64,000 nt of DNA from WGA-3G sp963664215. Its GTDB lineage: Bacteria; Poribacteria; WGA-4E; WGA-3G. Location: assembly GCA_963664215.1 (NCBI GenBank), contig OY761015.1; one strand, given 5' to 3'. Below the pieces are notes generated by a model that worked only from the letters and a program-made list of their open reading frames with translations, made no database searches and was not told the DNA's origin. Below, in pieces: positions 27,301 through 36,753 of this stretch; position 1 is the stretch's first letter; each line of letters begins with the position of its first letter. The position numbers and the translations under genes were made by a program.

Positions 27301-28475
27301 GGGGCACTGATTATACGGATGATTACCGTGTGACACTTCAGCGGGGAAAAAATGTCTTGTTGGTCGCACTTCTCAGCGATGGTCAGGGCTTTTTTGGGTT
27401 TGAACCAGAGACAGAATATACAGTGTCAAACTACGGTGTTAAATATACCTTTTCCAAGCCAACGATCCATGTCGGCGATACGTTTACCCTTGATATTAGC
27501 GCAGAAAACGTGCCCAATTTAGCGGGATGGCAGTTTGATATCGCATTCGACACTGCAATGCTCAAGGCAACTGAGGTAAACGAAGGTGGATTTTTGAAAA
27601 CAGGAGGTGCATCGACCTTCTTTCAAAGAGGAACGATTAATAACGCCGCTGGGAGAATCAGAGGTCTCAGTTCAGCGAGTCTCAGCGGGGAGGGTGTCAC
27701 CGGTACGGGTGCGTTACTGTCGGTAACCTTCTCAGCAAAGGTAGCCGGACAGACGCAATTGGTATTGCATAACTTCCAGTTTGGTTCCAGCACAGGCGAG
27801 GCTCTCCCCGCAGAACCTCATAAAGTTGTCATTGTTGTGGAGGAGCGGCTCACTACCGGAGATATAAACCGAGATGGACAGGTGAGTATCTTGGATATAA
27901 TTATAGTCGCCAAACATTTAGGAGAAACGGCACCCGCCAACTCGGACGTGGACGTAAACAGTGATGGAGTCGTTAGCATCCTGGATCTCATCCTTGTGGC
28001 ACAACAGATGGGTAAGTCAGCTGCCGCCGCTCCCTCTGCTATTGCTGCGATGAATAACGGGGAACTAAACCCTGTGATGATACAGTCATGGATCGAACAG
28101 GCACAAGTTGAAGACGACGGCTCCATTGCCTTCCGAGAGGGTATCGCTTTCCTGCAAAGTCTTTTAGCAATGTTGATTCCAGAAAAGACAGCACTGCTTC
28201 CGAACTATCCGAACCCGTTCAACCCAGAAACGTGGATACCGTATCACTTAGCGAATCCAAGTGAGGTGACACTAACAATCTATTCTGTGACGGGTGAAAT
28301 CGTGCGAACCTTGACGTTAGGGCATCAACCAGCGGGGATGTATCGGACGCGAAGTCGTGCGGCGTATTGGGATGGCAAAAATGCTTTCGGTGAACGCGTA
28401 GCGAGTGGTCTCTATTTCTACACGCTCACAGCGGGTGATTTCATTGGAACGCGAAGACTGTTAATTATGAAATAG
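24363..28475 (+). CDS. Giant exported diheme cytochrome c-LRR-cohesin-dockerin protein (copy 2)
   Basis: 1370 aa from ATG 24363 (AAGGAAGAAAG upstream); a longer frame from 24255 only adds leader. Architecture is as in copy 1: signal peptide, heme 1 C38xxCH, heme 2 C404xxCH, ten LRRs, lectin-like domain (VWLNGTLIHQHTRH, GKNVLLVALLS), cohesin-like domain (LAGWQFDIAFDTAMLKATEV), dockerin (DINRDGQVSILDII, DVNSDGVVSILDLI) and sorting tail. The first 480 residues are almost the same as copy 1, whereas the LRR residues differ strongly. The dockerin is followed by an Ala-rich SAAAAPSAIAAMNN linker unlike the others. It is followed at once by DUF1670 element 1. Confidence 0.88.
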   Translation: MKNFIKISLIFTVIFGYQTADAQQNLAQQAYAIFEQSCLNCHGEHGAFTEEIIIDHTALIETGAVVPGKPIESELYKRLFAEDEAKRMPLGQPKLPVGAILTIGNWIQAGAPNWDDTVEADGTFITPKKMLESIEKHVNSLSPFDRIFARYFTMTHLYNAGETTEALHAYQRALSKLVNSLSWGRNVINPRPIDPKETIFYIDLRDYEWEIGTNRWTLIEAEYPYEIEFNTPTQTALREKLTNLRQTMECEVPFVHVDWFIATASLPPLYHNILGLPETDRELETRLEVNVVENIRNAAGKRVWRAGFNNSGVSNHNRVVERHLSRYGAYWKSYDFAGSVESQNIFTHPLSFTHDGGEIIFNLPNGLQAYYLADAGGRRLNEAPIKIVRNLAASDPTVRNGLSCIGCHTEGMKDFEDQVRGVVQKNPNPPYNKDRALQLYTDKATMDALVAEDTARYRQALETAGGVFGGIEPVQRFHEAFQRPLDVSHAAASVGLETVDFLQKVRENTSLKNLGLGVLTGVNGSVKRDTWTSNFSEIVATLGSPESSGIKPVVPQTERIPGTTVDIPDPNLRTAVAEALGKAPKDTITVEEMATLERLHANGKDIKDLRGLEFATNLETLEIRDNLVSDLSPVAGLTQLSRLSIEGNKVSDISPLTELKNLGSLGIYNNEISDISPLSELTNLRGLSMYKNPVSDLSPLTNLKNLTWIRLRVEPPGNLSPIAELINLEAFFYWGSGEPVPDLSPLTKLPKLAKIDLGGGGKVDVSPLSGLTTVKELWLPDCGISNLSFLEKLTTLERANLGRNNISDISALSALPNLKWLDLRENQISDFSPLDGVREQIKLIWYNNPGFSGGGPKIEGPWLWAVLADVDVTNHRWSLLQRDLLSEVTGGKVTEAEIAARGAVEGQSVGSSVWTSYKLPSTGRMEDMLKPPVPGGAIYGSVLLFSPREQATTLYVGSPFELQVWLNGTLIHQHTRHTRRGTDYTDDYRVTLQRGKNVLLVALLSDGQGFFGFEPETEYTVSNYGVKYTFSKPTIHVGDTFTLDISAENVPNLAGWQFDIAFDTAMLKATEVNEGGFLKTGGASTFFQRGTINNAAGRIRGLSSASLSGEGVTGTGALLSVTFSAKVAGQTQLVLHNFQFGSSTGEALPAEPHKVVIVVEERLTTGDINRDGQVSILDIIIVAKHLGETAPANSDVDVNSDGVVSILDLILVAQQMGKSAAAAPSAIAAMNNGELNPVMIQSWIEQAQVEDDGSIAFREGIAFLQSLLAMLIPEKTALLPNYPNPFNPETWIPYHLANPSEVTLTIYSVTGEIVRTLTLGHQPAGMYRTRSRAAYWDGKNAFGERVASGLYFYTLTAGDFIGTRRLLIMK

Positions 28476-28610
28476 TATCATATGACCCTAGGATAGCTCG
28501 GATGCTGATGTTTATTAGCTTCCCAGCGATCGCTGATGAGTGGAATGATGTGCTTGAAGGCACATTTGCCTCAAGTATAGCAATACGAATAGGGGGTGTC
28601 AACCCTATTT

Positions 28611-29468
28611 TCAAGTCAACTGCTCCTGTTTTGCTAAGTTTGCATCGATGGTTTGGAGTTGATGCTGTGGAATCAGGTCAAGATATTGGGTGATAACGCG
28701 CTTAGAAAGTCGTGTAATCTGCGAGATTTGGTCAATATCGGCAGTCGCCGCACGAACGACTTTCACCGACTCATAATCCCGAATGTATCGATCGACAGCC
28801 TCCTTGGAGTGCTTCATCTTGGCGGCGATAGTCGGGGTGAGATAGCCTTGAAGATAGAGGGTGATGATCTCTTTCTTGTGGGTAATCGCCCCGGATAGAT
28901 CGTGGATATTGCCTCGAGTGGGTAAGATGTCTCCTGTGGTTCTCTGCCATTCATTGACATAGTCATTGACGACCTGATCACAGACGTTGAGTAAGACCGC
29001 TAAGTCAAGATGGGTCAATAAGGCGCCTTGGTCATAAGCCTGATGACACCAACGAACCAAGCGATTGATTCTCAGTTGCCGGGAAGTGAACCCGTCGCGA
29101 AAGGATTCGACATCCTCTGCGGCGACATAGGTCAGGATGATGGGTTTCATACGGGTCTTGATGATGGCTTTGCCTCTTTCGGGGTATTCATCAACAGGGA
29201 CTGCCATCCAGACGAGTTGTCCATAGCGGAGGTATCGCTCCTCGGGCAGTTCATCTGCCATGGCGAGTTTTTCCAGAGGGAGGGTAATGACGAAATACTG
29301 CTCAACGGTCTTGAGAATATCCTCAACAATGGCAGTGGCAGTGACTTCGCCTTTGTCATACCCGTAGTCATTGAGAAAGCGATGGATCAACAACTGTCGT
29401 AGCGATTTATCGTTGATGCGCCTGACTTTCTTCTCATTGATTTGCGTGCGCGTCAAAGGTTTGCTCAT
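28611..29468 (-). CDS. DUF1670-like protein B of element copy 1
   Basis: 285 aa. It looks like a DUF1670-family protein: an N-terminal basic region (INEKKVRRINDKSLRQLLIH), a middle with HQAYDQGALLTHLDLAVLLN, the signature PTRGNIHDLSGAITHKKEII, and a helix-turn-helix-like end (YLTPTIAAKMKHSKEAVDRY). No DDE, HUH or recombinase catalytic motif is evident. Its ATG overlaps the stop of gene A by 4 bp (ATGA), so translation is coupled. Intact in this copy. Family recall is from memory. Confidence 0.75.
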   Translation of the reverse strand: MSKPLTRTQINEKKVRRINDKSLRQLLIHRFLNDYGYDKGEVTATAIVEDILKTVEQYFVITLPLEKLAMADELPEERYLRYGQLVWMAVPVDEYPERGKAIIKTRMKPIILTYVAAEDVESFRDGFTSRQLRINRLVRWCHQAYDQGALLTHLDLAVLLNVCDQVVNDYVNEWQRTTGDILPTRGNIHDLSGAITHKKEIITLYLQGYLTPTIAAKMKHSKEAVDRYIRDYESVKVVRAATADIDQISQITRLSKRVITQYLDLIPQHQLQTIDANLAKQEQLT

Positions 29469-30267
29469 CGCAGATCCCCCTTTTTTTCATCCACGGGTTC
29501 GGGGTGAAGCAGTTGGGTCATGCGATCGGTGTCTTGGTGTTCTTCATACAACGAGAGATACTCGCGAACGAGGCGATCCGAGAAGTGGGTGATCAGGCGT
29601 ATCTGTGCGCTCGGAAACCCTTGATGATGCAGCGTGGCGACTTGTGTAAAATCTCTGAGGTAGCGGTAGACGGCACGTTCGGAGTGGTTGGTCTTCTGCT
29701 GAATCTCGGTGAAGGTGTAGTCCTTGAAATACAAATCGAGAATCTGCGTCTTATGAGACAGCCCCGGTCCCATGTCGTGCTTGGCGCCACGCGTCATGAC
29801 GAAATACCCGTCGTGTTTCAAGGCTCGGATGTCGCGTTTGACGCTCGCAGGACTCGTGGTTAATAAGATGGCTAAATCTTCATAACTCAGCAAGGCGTCT
29901 TGGTCGTAAGCTTCTTGGGTCAACCGCAGGATCCGATGTCGCCTGAGACCTGCCAGTCCATAAGTGGCTAAGACTTCGAGGTCGACTTGCGTGTCATTGA
30001 GCGTCAGCCGACAGGAGACTTTCTTGGCTAAGGCGATGTGTTTCCCGGTTCCGGTTCTTCGGCAGCGACGGCCTCGTAGCAGATTTGCCCGGATGTGAGT
30101 TTGACATCAGCGTGTTGGGCAAAGTAGGTAGAAATCTGTTGATAGTAGGCTTCGGCGACGATAGGCATAAGATTGAAGTCTGCTGAAATCTTCTGAATAA
30201 TCGCGGCTCTAGCATTCTTGGATTCGAGTCGGTTGATACCGTAAGCGGTATCGTTTTGGCGTGTCAT
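29465..30267 (-). pseudogene. DUF1670-like protein A of element copy 1, frameshifted
   Basis: The start MTRQNDTAYGINRLESKNAR at 30267 has GGAGGTC upstream. The frame breaks near 30045, where this copy has two extra bases relative to the other two copies (803 nt against 801 in copy 2). Downstream, the second frame resumes the family sequence (EAYDQDALLSYEDLAILLTT, THKT-type motif, SERAVYRYLRDF). The 98-residue fragment from the N-terminal part ends PEPGNTSP and is not a real gene. Confidence 0.75.
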
Positions 30268-30436
30268 AGTGACCTCCATGAAGGGAGTCTGGGTGATGTA
30301 AATACATCTACCTGTTAGGTTCACTCATACTCTTAGTATAACTCATGGGGTCATATGATACAAACTATAAATAAGGTCGTACATCAAAAGATATTGCGAG
30401 CACAACTCGCTCTTTCAAGAAGGAAAAAAGAGATAC

Positions 30437-33400
30437 ATGAAGAACTTCATCAAAATTAGCCTTATATTCACGGTTATCTTCGGATATCAAACCGCGGATG
30501 CCCAGCAGAACCTCGCACAGCAGGCGTATGCGATCTTTGAGCAAAGTTGCCTCAACTGCCACGGTGAGCATGGGGCGTTCACTGAAGAAATCATTATTGA
30601 ACACACGGCACTCATCGAGACCGGGGCAGTCGTTCCGGGAAAACCGATTGAATCCGAACTCTATAAGCGACTCCTCACAGACGATGACACCAAACGGATG
30701 CCGCTGGGTCAACCCCGACTTCCACCGGCAGCGATCCTGACGATTGGCAACTGGATTCAAGCAGGCGCACCGGATTGGCAGACACGAGAACGAGACACCG
30801 GCTTTATTACACCCAAGGAGATGCTTGAGAGTATTGAGAAGCACGTCAACTCACTCTCTCCGTTTGACCGCACCTTCGCACGTTATTTCACACTCACCCA
30901 TCTCTATAACGCTGGTGAGACGACGGAGGCACTGCATGCCTATCAACGCGCACTCTCGAAACTCGTGAACAGTCTCTCTTGGGGACGCGAGGTCATCAAA
31001 CCGCAAGCGATTGATCCGGAAGAGACGATCTTCTATATTGATCTGCGCGACTACGAATGGGAGATCGGAACCAATCGATGGACACAGATTGAACAGGTGT
31101 ATCCGTATAGCATTGAGTTCAATGCCCCAAAACAGACAAATCTACGTGAAAAATTAACGACTTTGCGGGAAGTAATGGAGTGCGAAGTGCCGTTCGTTCA
31201 TGTCGATTGGTTCATCGCAACAGCCTCTTTACCCCCACTCTACCACGACATTTTAGGGCTCCCTGAGACCGATCGAGAGTTAGAAGATCGGCTTGAGGTA
31301 AATGTCGTTGAAAATCTTCGCAACGCCGCGGGAAAGCGCGTCTGGCGTGCAGGTTTCAGCGATTCGGGTGTGTCAAATCACAACCGCGTTGTTGAACGCC
31401 ACATCTCTCGGTATGGGGCGTATTGGAAAAGCTACGACTTTGCGGGGAGTGTAGAGTCGCAGAATATCTTTACGCATCCACTCTCTTTCACGCACGATGG
31501 CGGTGAAATCATCTTCAACCTTCCCAACGGCTTGCAAGCGTACTATCTCGCGGATGCCGGCGGCAGACGGCTTGACGCGGCTCCGATACAGATTGTTCGC
31601 AACCTCGCAGCGAGTGATCCGACCGTCCGTAACGGTCTCTCCTGTATCGGTTGCCATACAGAAGGGATGAAAGATTTTGAAGATCAGGTGCGTGGCGTTG
31701 CTGAGAAAAACCCGAACCCGCCATTTGACAAGAACCGGGTGTTGCAACTCTATACAGACACAGCGACGATGGAGGCACTCTTGGTGGAGGATACGGATCG
31801 CTACAAACAAGCTCTTGAAGCGACCGGCGATGTGTTTGGTGGGATTGAACCCGTCCTGCGATTCCACGAGGCGTTTCAGAGACCTGTTGATGCGGCGTAT
31901 GCCGCTGCCGTCGTTGGCTTGGAGACCGAGGTGTTCCTCCAAAAGATGCGTGTTTCGGCGAATTTGAAAGGTTTAGGGGTGTTAGTCTTGGAAAATGGCA
32001 CGATGAAAAGGGATACGTGGACATCGAAGTTTAGTGAAATCGTGTTTGCACTGGATTTCCCGGAGGCGGCTATTTCGGTTGACCCGCAGACGGAACGTAT
32101 CCCTGGGGCATCTGTCTATATCCCCGACCCGAATTTGCGTGCGGTCATTGAAGAGAATCTCGGAAAAACACCAAATGCCCCAATTACCGTGGAAGAGATG
32201 GCGACTTTGGAGCGGATTTTTCCTGAAGACAAAGGCATCAGTGATTTGACGGGGCTTGAGTTTGCAACAAATTTGGAATGGTTAAAAATTGAGAGTAACC
32301 AAATATCTGACCTATCGCCGCTGGCGGGATTAACAAAACTGGATCTTTTGGATATCAGTGCCAATGAAATCAGTGACTTATCGCCGCTGACGGGGTTAAC
32401 AAATCTTAGACACATAAAGGTGAGTCATAACAATATTTCGGATCTCTCGCCTCTGGCGGGATTGCCGAACTTGAAGCGGTTTGATTCTTGGGGCAATCCT
32501 GTTTCTAATCTGTTGCCACTCGTAGAACTCGAGGTCATAGATATTTGTGGTGGGGAGCCTGATATATCTACCTTGGAAGGCGCGAAAAATTTGAAAGAAC
32601 TGTATCTGCTGGGAGGCGGGATATCGGATGTCTCACCTGTGGCGAAGTTGACAGGGTTAACGCGCTTAGGTGTTGCCGGTAATCCCCTATCGGATATATC
32701 GCCTTTGGCTACGTTAACCGGCTTGAAGTGGTTGGAGCTTTCAGAAAACAAAATATCGGATATATCGCCGTTGGTAAAGTTAACTAACCTGAAATGGTTG
32801 CATATTGGCGGAAATATGATATCCGACTTTTCACCTTTGGATGGATTCAGCGAGGATGTAACGATCATTAATCACACCAATCCAGGTTTCCCGAAAGGCG
32901 GTCCCAAAATAGAGGGTCCTTGGTTATGGGTGTTGGTACCAGAGGCGGATATTAGAAGTGCTGTTGCGGGGAAGCTGGAGCACCCTAATGATGATCTTCT
33001 CGCGAATTTAGATGTTCTCGCAGAAGCGAGTGGTGGCAAGGTAACAGAACTGAAGGTTTCAACCCATGGTGCAACTGAGGGGAATCCTGTTGGGAATGAC
33101 GTCTGGTATTCCGGCACAATATCATCTACAGGGCGGAATAACATTGAGACGGTGTTAACGCCGGAAGTGTTAGCAGGCCCTTTTGTGCCCGGTGTTATTT
33201 ATGGATGTGTCGTCCTGTATTCACCGCGACAACAAGCGGTAACGCTGTTTGCTGGGAATGACGGTGGCGGTAAAGCGTGGCTCAACGGTACTTTGGTTCA
33301 TGAGAAACTTCAAGGGGCACGTGGGGTGGATTACCAACATTTCGTTCCTGTTACGCTCAAAGAGGGCGTGAATGTCTTATTGGTTGCAACAAGAACCGGG

Positions 33401-34498
33401 GGTAACGGTTTTTGGGGGTTCAACCCTGAGGCGGAGTATACCGTGTTAAACCCGCGTCTCGGATACGTATTTTCCCAATCTATCATCGATGCCGGCGATA
33501 CCTTCACGCTTGAAATTAGGGCAGAGGATATCTACAATTTAGCAGGATGGCAATTCGATATGACTTATGACGCCGCTCTGCTTGAAGCCGTTGAAGTCAA
33601 CGAAGGCGATTTCCTGAAGACAGGGGACGGAGCGACCTTCTTCCAGAGAGGGACGATTGAGAATCGGTCGGGTAAGATTAAAGGGCTGAGTTCCGCACGA
33701 CTCAGCGAAGACGGGGTTAGCGGCACTGGTACGTTGTTGTCAGTAACATTCACAGCGAAAACAGCTGGGCAAACGCGATTGAGACTCGATAACTTTCAAC
33801 TCGCTGCTATCACCGGGAAGCCCATCGATGCAGGACCGCATGCGGTCGTCATTACTGTAAAGGGAGAACAGACGACCGGGGATGTAAATCGGGATGGTCA
33901 GGTAAGCATTCTGGATATGGTGCTTGTGGCTCGCCACCTTGGAAAAACCGTTCCCCCTAACTCGGATGTTGACCTAAATGGCGACGGAATTGTGAACATC
34001 TTGGATCTCATTCTTGTTTCCCAGAATATGGGCGGATCAAACGGCTTGGCTGCCCCGTCAATGCTATCTGTGGACAGTATGGAAGGATTGGATCCTGCGA
34101 TAATACAGGCATGGATAGCGCAGGCACAACTTGAAGATGACGGCTCTATCGTCTTCCAACAGGGCATCGCGAAACTTCAGGAACTTCTGCGATCGTTGAT
34201 CCCGAAAGAGACGGTGTTGCTTGCGAACTATCCGAATCCGTTCAATCCAGAAACGTGGATACCGTATCAACTCTCGGAATCTGCGGAGGTCACCTTGCGG
34301 ATCTATGCTGTGAATGGTATCTTGGTTCGGACGTTGGCGTTGGGACAAATGCCCGCTGGCATTTATCAAAGCCGGAGCCGTGCGGCGTATTGGGATGGTA
34401 AAAATGCCGTAGGTGAACGCGTAGCGAGTGGTCTCTATTTCTACACACTCACAGCCGGTAATTTCACGGCAACGCGGAAGATGCTAATACGGAAATAG
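30437..34498 (+). CDS. Giant exported diheme cytochrome c-LRR-cohesin-dockerin protein (copy 3)
   Basis: 1353 aa. Signal peptide 1-22, heme 1 C38xxCH, heme 2 C403xxCH, nine LRRs, lectin-like domain (GPWLWVLVPEADI, AWLNGTLVHEKLQG), cohesin-like domain (LAGWQFDMTYDAALLEAVEV), dockerin (DVNRDGQVSILDMV, DLNGDGIVNILDLI) and sorting tail ending TATRKMLIRK. One LRR is shortened (LEVIDICGGEPDISTLEG). The upstream leader (GCGAGCACAACTC and a purine-rich ribosome site) matches that of copy 2. Flanked by DUF1670 elements on both sides. Confidence 0.88.
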   Translation: MKNFIKISLIFTVIFGYQTADAQQNLAQQAYAIFEQSCLNCHGEHGAFTEEIIIEHTALIETGAVVPGKPIESELYKRLLTDDDTKRMPLGQPRLPPAAILTIGNWIQAGAPDWQTRERDTGFITPKEMLESIEKHVNSLSPFDRTFARYFTLTHLYNAGETTEALHAYQRALSKLVNSLSWGREVIKPQAIDPEETIFYIDLRDYEWEIGTNRWTQIEQVYPYSIEFNAPKQTNLREKLTTLREVMECEVPFVHVDWFIATASLPPLYHDILGLPETDRELEDRLEVNVVENLRNAAGKRVWRAGFSDSGVSNHNRVVERHISRYGAYWKSYDFAGSVESQNIFTHPLSFTHDGGEIIFNLPNGLQAYYLADAGGRRLDAAPIQIVRNLAASDPTVRNGLSCIGCHTEGMKDFEDQVRGVAEKNPNPPFDKNRVLQLYTDTATMEALLVEDTDRYKQALEATGDVFGGIEPVLRFHEAFQRPVDAAYAAAVVGLETEVFLQKMRVSANLKGLGVLVLENGTMKRDTWTSKFSEIVFALDFPEAAISVDPQTERIPGASVYIPDPNLRAVIEENLGKTPNAPITVEEMATLERIFPEDKGISDLTGLEFATNLEWLKIESNQISDLSPLAGLTKLDLLDISANEISDLSPLTGLTNLRHIKVSHNNISDLSPLAGLPNLKRFDSWGNPVSNLLPLVELEVIDICGGEPDISTLEGAKNLKELYLLGGGISDVSPVAKLTGLTRLGVAGNPLSDISPLATLTGLKWLELSENKISDISPLVKLTNLKWLHIGGNMISDFSPLDGFSEDVTIINHTNPGFPKGGPKIEGPWLWVLVPEADIRSAVAGKLEHPNDDLLANLDVLAEASGGKVTELKVSTHGATEGNPVGNDVWYSGTISSTGRNNIETVLTPEVLAGPFVPGVIYGCVVLYSPRQQAVTLFAGNDGGGKAWLNGTLVHEKLQGARGVDYQHFVPVTLKEGVNVLLVATRTGGNGFWGFNPEAEYTVLNPRLGYVFSQSIIDAGDTFTLEIRAEDIYNLAGWQFDMTYDAALLEAVEVNEGDFLKTGDGATFFQRGTIENRSGKIKGLSSARLSEDGVSGTGTLLSVTFTAKTAGQTRLRLDNFQLAAITGKPIDAGPHAVVITVKGEQTTGDVNRDGQVSILDMVLVARHLGKTVPPNSDVDLNGDGIVNILDLILVSQNMGGSNGLAAPSMLSVDSMEGLDPAIIQAWIAQAQLEDDGSIVFQQGIAKLQELLRSLIPKETVLLANYPNPFNPETWIPYQLSESAEVTLRIYAVNGILVRTLALGQMPAGIYQSRSRAAYWDGKNAVGERVASGLYFYTLTAGNFTATRKMLIRK

Positions 34499-34636
34499 TG
34501 TCATATGACCCTAGGATAGCTGGGAGGCTGATGTCCATTGGAAACCTCCCAGCGATCACTGATGAGTGGAATGATGTGCTTGAAGGCACATTTGCCTCAA
34601 GTATAGCAATACGAATAGGGGGTGTCAACCCTATTT

Positions 34637-35495
34637 TCAAGTCAACTGCTCCTGTTTTGCTAAGTTTGCATCGATGGTTTGGAGTTGATGCTGTGGAATC
34701 AGGTCAAGATATTGGGTGATAACGCGCTTAGAAAGTCGTGTAATCTGCGAGATTTGGTCAATATCGGCAGTCGCCGCACGAACGACTTTCACCGACTCAT
34801 AATCCCGAATGTATCGATCGACAGCCTCCTTGGAGTGCTTCATCTTGGCGGCGATAGTGGGGGTAAGATGTCCTTGAAGATAGAGCGTGATGATCTCTTT
34901 CTTGTGGGTAATCGCCCCCGATAAGTCATGGATATTGCCACGCGTGGGTAAGATGTCTCCGGTGGTTCTTTGCCATTCGTTGACATAGTCATTGACGACC
35001 TGATCACAGACGTTGAGTAAGACTGCCAAGTCGAGTTGAGTCAACAAGGCACCTTGGTCATACGCTTGGTGACACCAGCGGACCAAACGATTGATTCTCA
35101 GTTGTCGGGAGGTCAATCCATTGCGAAAGGATTCGACATCTTCTGTAGCAACATAGGTGAGAATGATGGGTTTCATACGGGTCTTGATGATGGCTTTGCC
35201 TCTTTCGGGGTATTCATCAATCGGGACTGCCATCCAGACGAGTTGTCCATAGCGGAGGTATCGCTCCTCGGGCAGTTCATCTCCCATGGCGAGTTTTTCC
35301 AGAGGGAGGGTAATGACGAAATACTCCTCAACGGTCTTGAGAATATCCTCAACAATGGCAGTGGCAGTGACTTCGCCTTTGTCATAGTCCGTAGTCATTG
35401 AGAAAACGATGGATCAACAACTGTCGTAGAGACTTATCGTTGATGCGTCTGACTTTCTTCTCATTGATTTGCGTGCGCGTCAAAGGTTTGCTCAT
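34637..35495 (-). pseudogene. DUF1670-like protein B of element copy 2, frameshifted
   Basis: 859 nt against 858 in the other copies. One extra base near 35388 (ATAGTCCGTAG against ATACCCGTAG) shifts the frame after about 36 codons. The remaining frame reads MTTDYDKGEVTATAIVEDIL and continues to the normal end. The true start is the ATG at 35495, overlapping the stop of gene A. Confidence 0.75.
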
Positions 35496-36292
35496 CGGAG
35501 ATCCCCCTTTTTTTCATCCACGGGTTCGGAGTGAAGCAGTTGGGTCATGCGATCGGTGTCTTGGTATTCTTCATACAACGAGAGATACTCGCGAACGAGG
35601 CGATCCGAGAAGTGGGTGATCAGGCGTATCTGTGCACTCGGAAACCCTTGATGATGCAGCGTGGCGACCTGTGTGAAGTCTCTGAGGTAGCGGTAGATGG
35701 CGCGTTCGGAGTGGTTGGTCTTTTGCTCGATTTCGCTGAAGGTATAGTCCTTGAAATACAACTCGAGAATCTGCGTCTTATGAGACAGTCCTGGACCCAT
35801 GTCGTGCTTGGCGCCGCGCGTCATGACGAAATAGCCGTCGTGTTTCAAGGCGCGGATGTCGCGTTTGACGCTGGCAGGACTCGTGGTTAATAAGATCGCT
35901 AAATCTTCATAACTCAGCAAGGCGTCTTGGTCATAAGCTTCTTTGGTGAGTCGGAGGATCCGATGGCGTCTGAGACCTGCCAGACCATAAGTCGCTAAGA
36001 CTTCCAAATCATCTTCGACGGCATTGAGCGTCAGTCGACAGGAGACTTTTTTCGCTAAGGCGATATGTTTGCCTGCGGGTTCTTCAGCAGCGACCGCCTC
36101 ATAGCAGATTTGTCCTGAGGTGAGTTGAACGTCGGCGTGTTGAGCAAAGTAGGTAGAAATCTGTTTATAGTAGGCTTCGGCCACTATAGGCATAAGATTG
36201 AAGTCTGCTGAAATCTTCTGAATAATCGCCGCCCTAGCATTCTTGGATTCGAGTCGGTTGATACCGTAAGCGGCATCCTTCTGGCGTGTCAT
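35492..36292 (-). CDS. DUF1670-like protein A of element copy 2
   Basis: 266 aa from ATG 36292 (GGAGGTC site). It begins MTRQKDAAYGINRLESKNAR and contains EAYDQDALLSYEDLAILLTT, TRGAKHDMGPGLSHKTQILE and SEIEQKTNHSERAIYRYLRD. Proteins A and B are distant paralogues of each other: both have the YDQ-ALL, TRG-HD, (S/T)HK and helix-turn-helix blocks in the same order. A short C-terminal DEKKGDLR overlaps gene B. Function in mobility is inferred from the terminal repeats only. Confidence 0.78.
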   Translation of the reverse strand: MTRQKDAAYGINRLESKNARAAIIQKISADFNLMPIVAEAYYKQISTYFAQHADVQLTSGQICYEAVAAEEPAGKHIALAKKVSCRLTLNAVEDDLEVLATYGLAGLRRHRILRLTKEAYDQDALLSYEDLAILLTTSPASVKRDIRALKHDGYFVMTRGAKHDMGPGLSHKTQILELYFKDYTFSEIEQKTNHSERAIYRYLRDFTQVATLHHQGFPSAQIRLITHFSDRLVREYLSLYEEYQDTDRMTQLLHSEPVDEKKGDLR

Positions 36293-36420
36293 ATTGACCT
36301 CCATGAAGGGAGTCTCGGTGATGAAAATACATCTACCTGTTAGATGAACTCATACTATGAGTATAACTCATGGGGTCATATGATACAAACCTTAAATAGA
36401 AAGACATTGATACAGTAACA

Positions 36421-36466
36421 AAAAAGTAGGGTGGAAGTTAGAGGGTTTCCACCCTTTCTATTTTTA
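36421..36466. terminator. Bidirectional terminator-like hairpin
   Basis: GGGTGGAA (36429-36436) pairs with TTCCACCC (36447-36454), flanked by TTTCTATTTTT on the plus strand and by CTACTTTTTT on the minus strand. It insulates element 2 from sigma copy 3. The rest of the gap to 36753 holds the sigma leader; I see no further gene or clear promoter there. Confidence 0.7.
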
Positions 36467-36753
36467 ACAGCTCGTTTGAGAGGTATGAATGCTATTTCTT
36501 CTGCATTAAAAATGGCGGCTTGCGTTAAATTTAGTGCAGACTTTCGATAAAAAATTGTGTCTTTAACGATAGAGGAAGGGAAATTCCCACATTAAATGGT
36601 GCAATCTTTGAATTCTACGTGCTACAATTGCGAGGGCGACACATACACAACACCTGCCGACAGTTCTTGGCAACACGATCCTTCTAAATGAAATCGCCAG
36701 AAAACGGAACGTTCACGACTGCGAAACCCGTTCATGAATCATGGAGAACCTTG

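Larger units (their letters stand above)
28476..30360 (-). mobile_element. DUF1670-type two-gene element, copy 1
   Basis: 1885 bp between TATCATATGACCC (28476-28488) and its inverted copy GGGTCATATGATA (30348-30360), inserted directly after the TAG of cytochrome copy 2. It carries two overlapping minus-strand genes. The upstream gene is frameshifted, so this copy is probably defective. Confidence 0.75.
34499..36385 (-). mobile_element. DUF1670-type two-gene element, copy 2
   Basis: 1887 bp between TGTCATATGACCC (34499-34511) and GGGTCATATGATA (36373-36385), starting at the base after the TAG of cytochrome copy 3. Gene B is frameshifted and gene A is intact. Confidence 0.75.

Noticed and set aside
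30028..30324. 98-aa frame in DUF1670 element 1 as a separate gene
   Set aside because: It is the N-terminal fragment of gene A broken by a 2-base insertion, as shown by copies 2 and 3.
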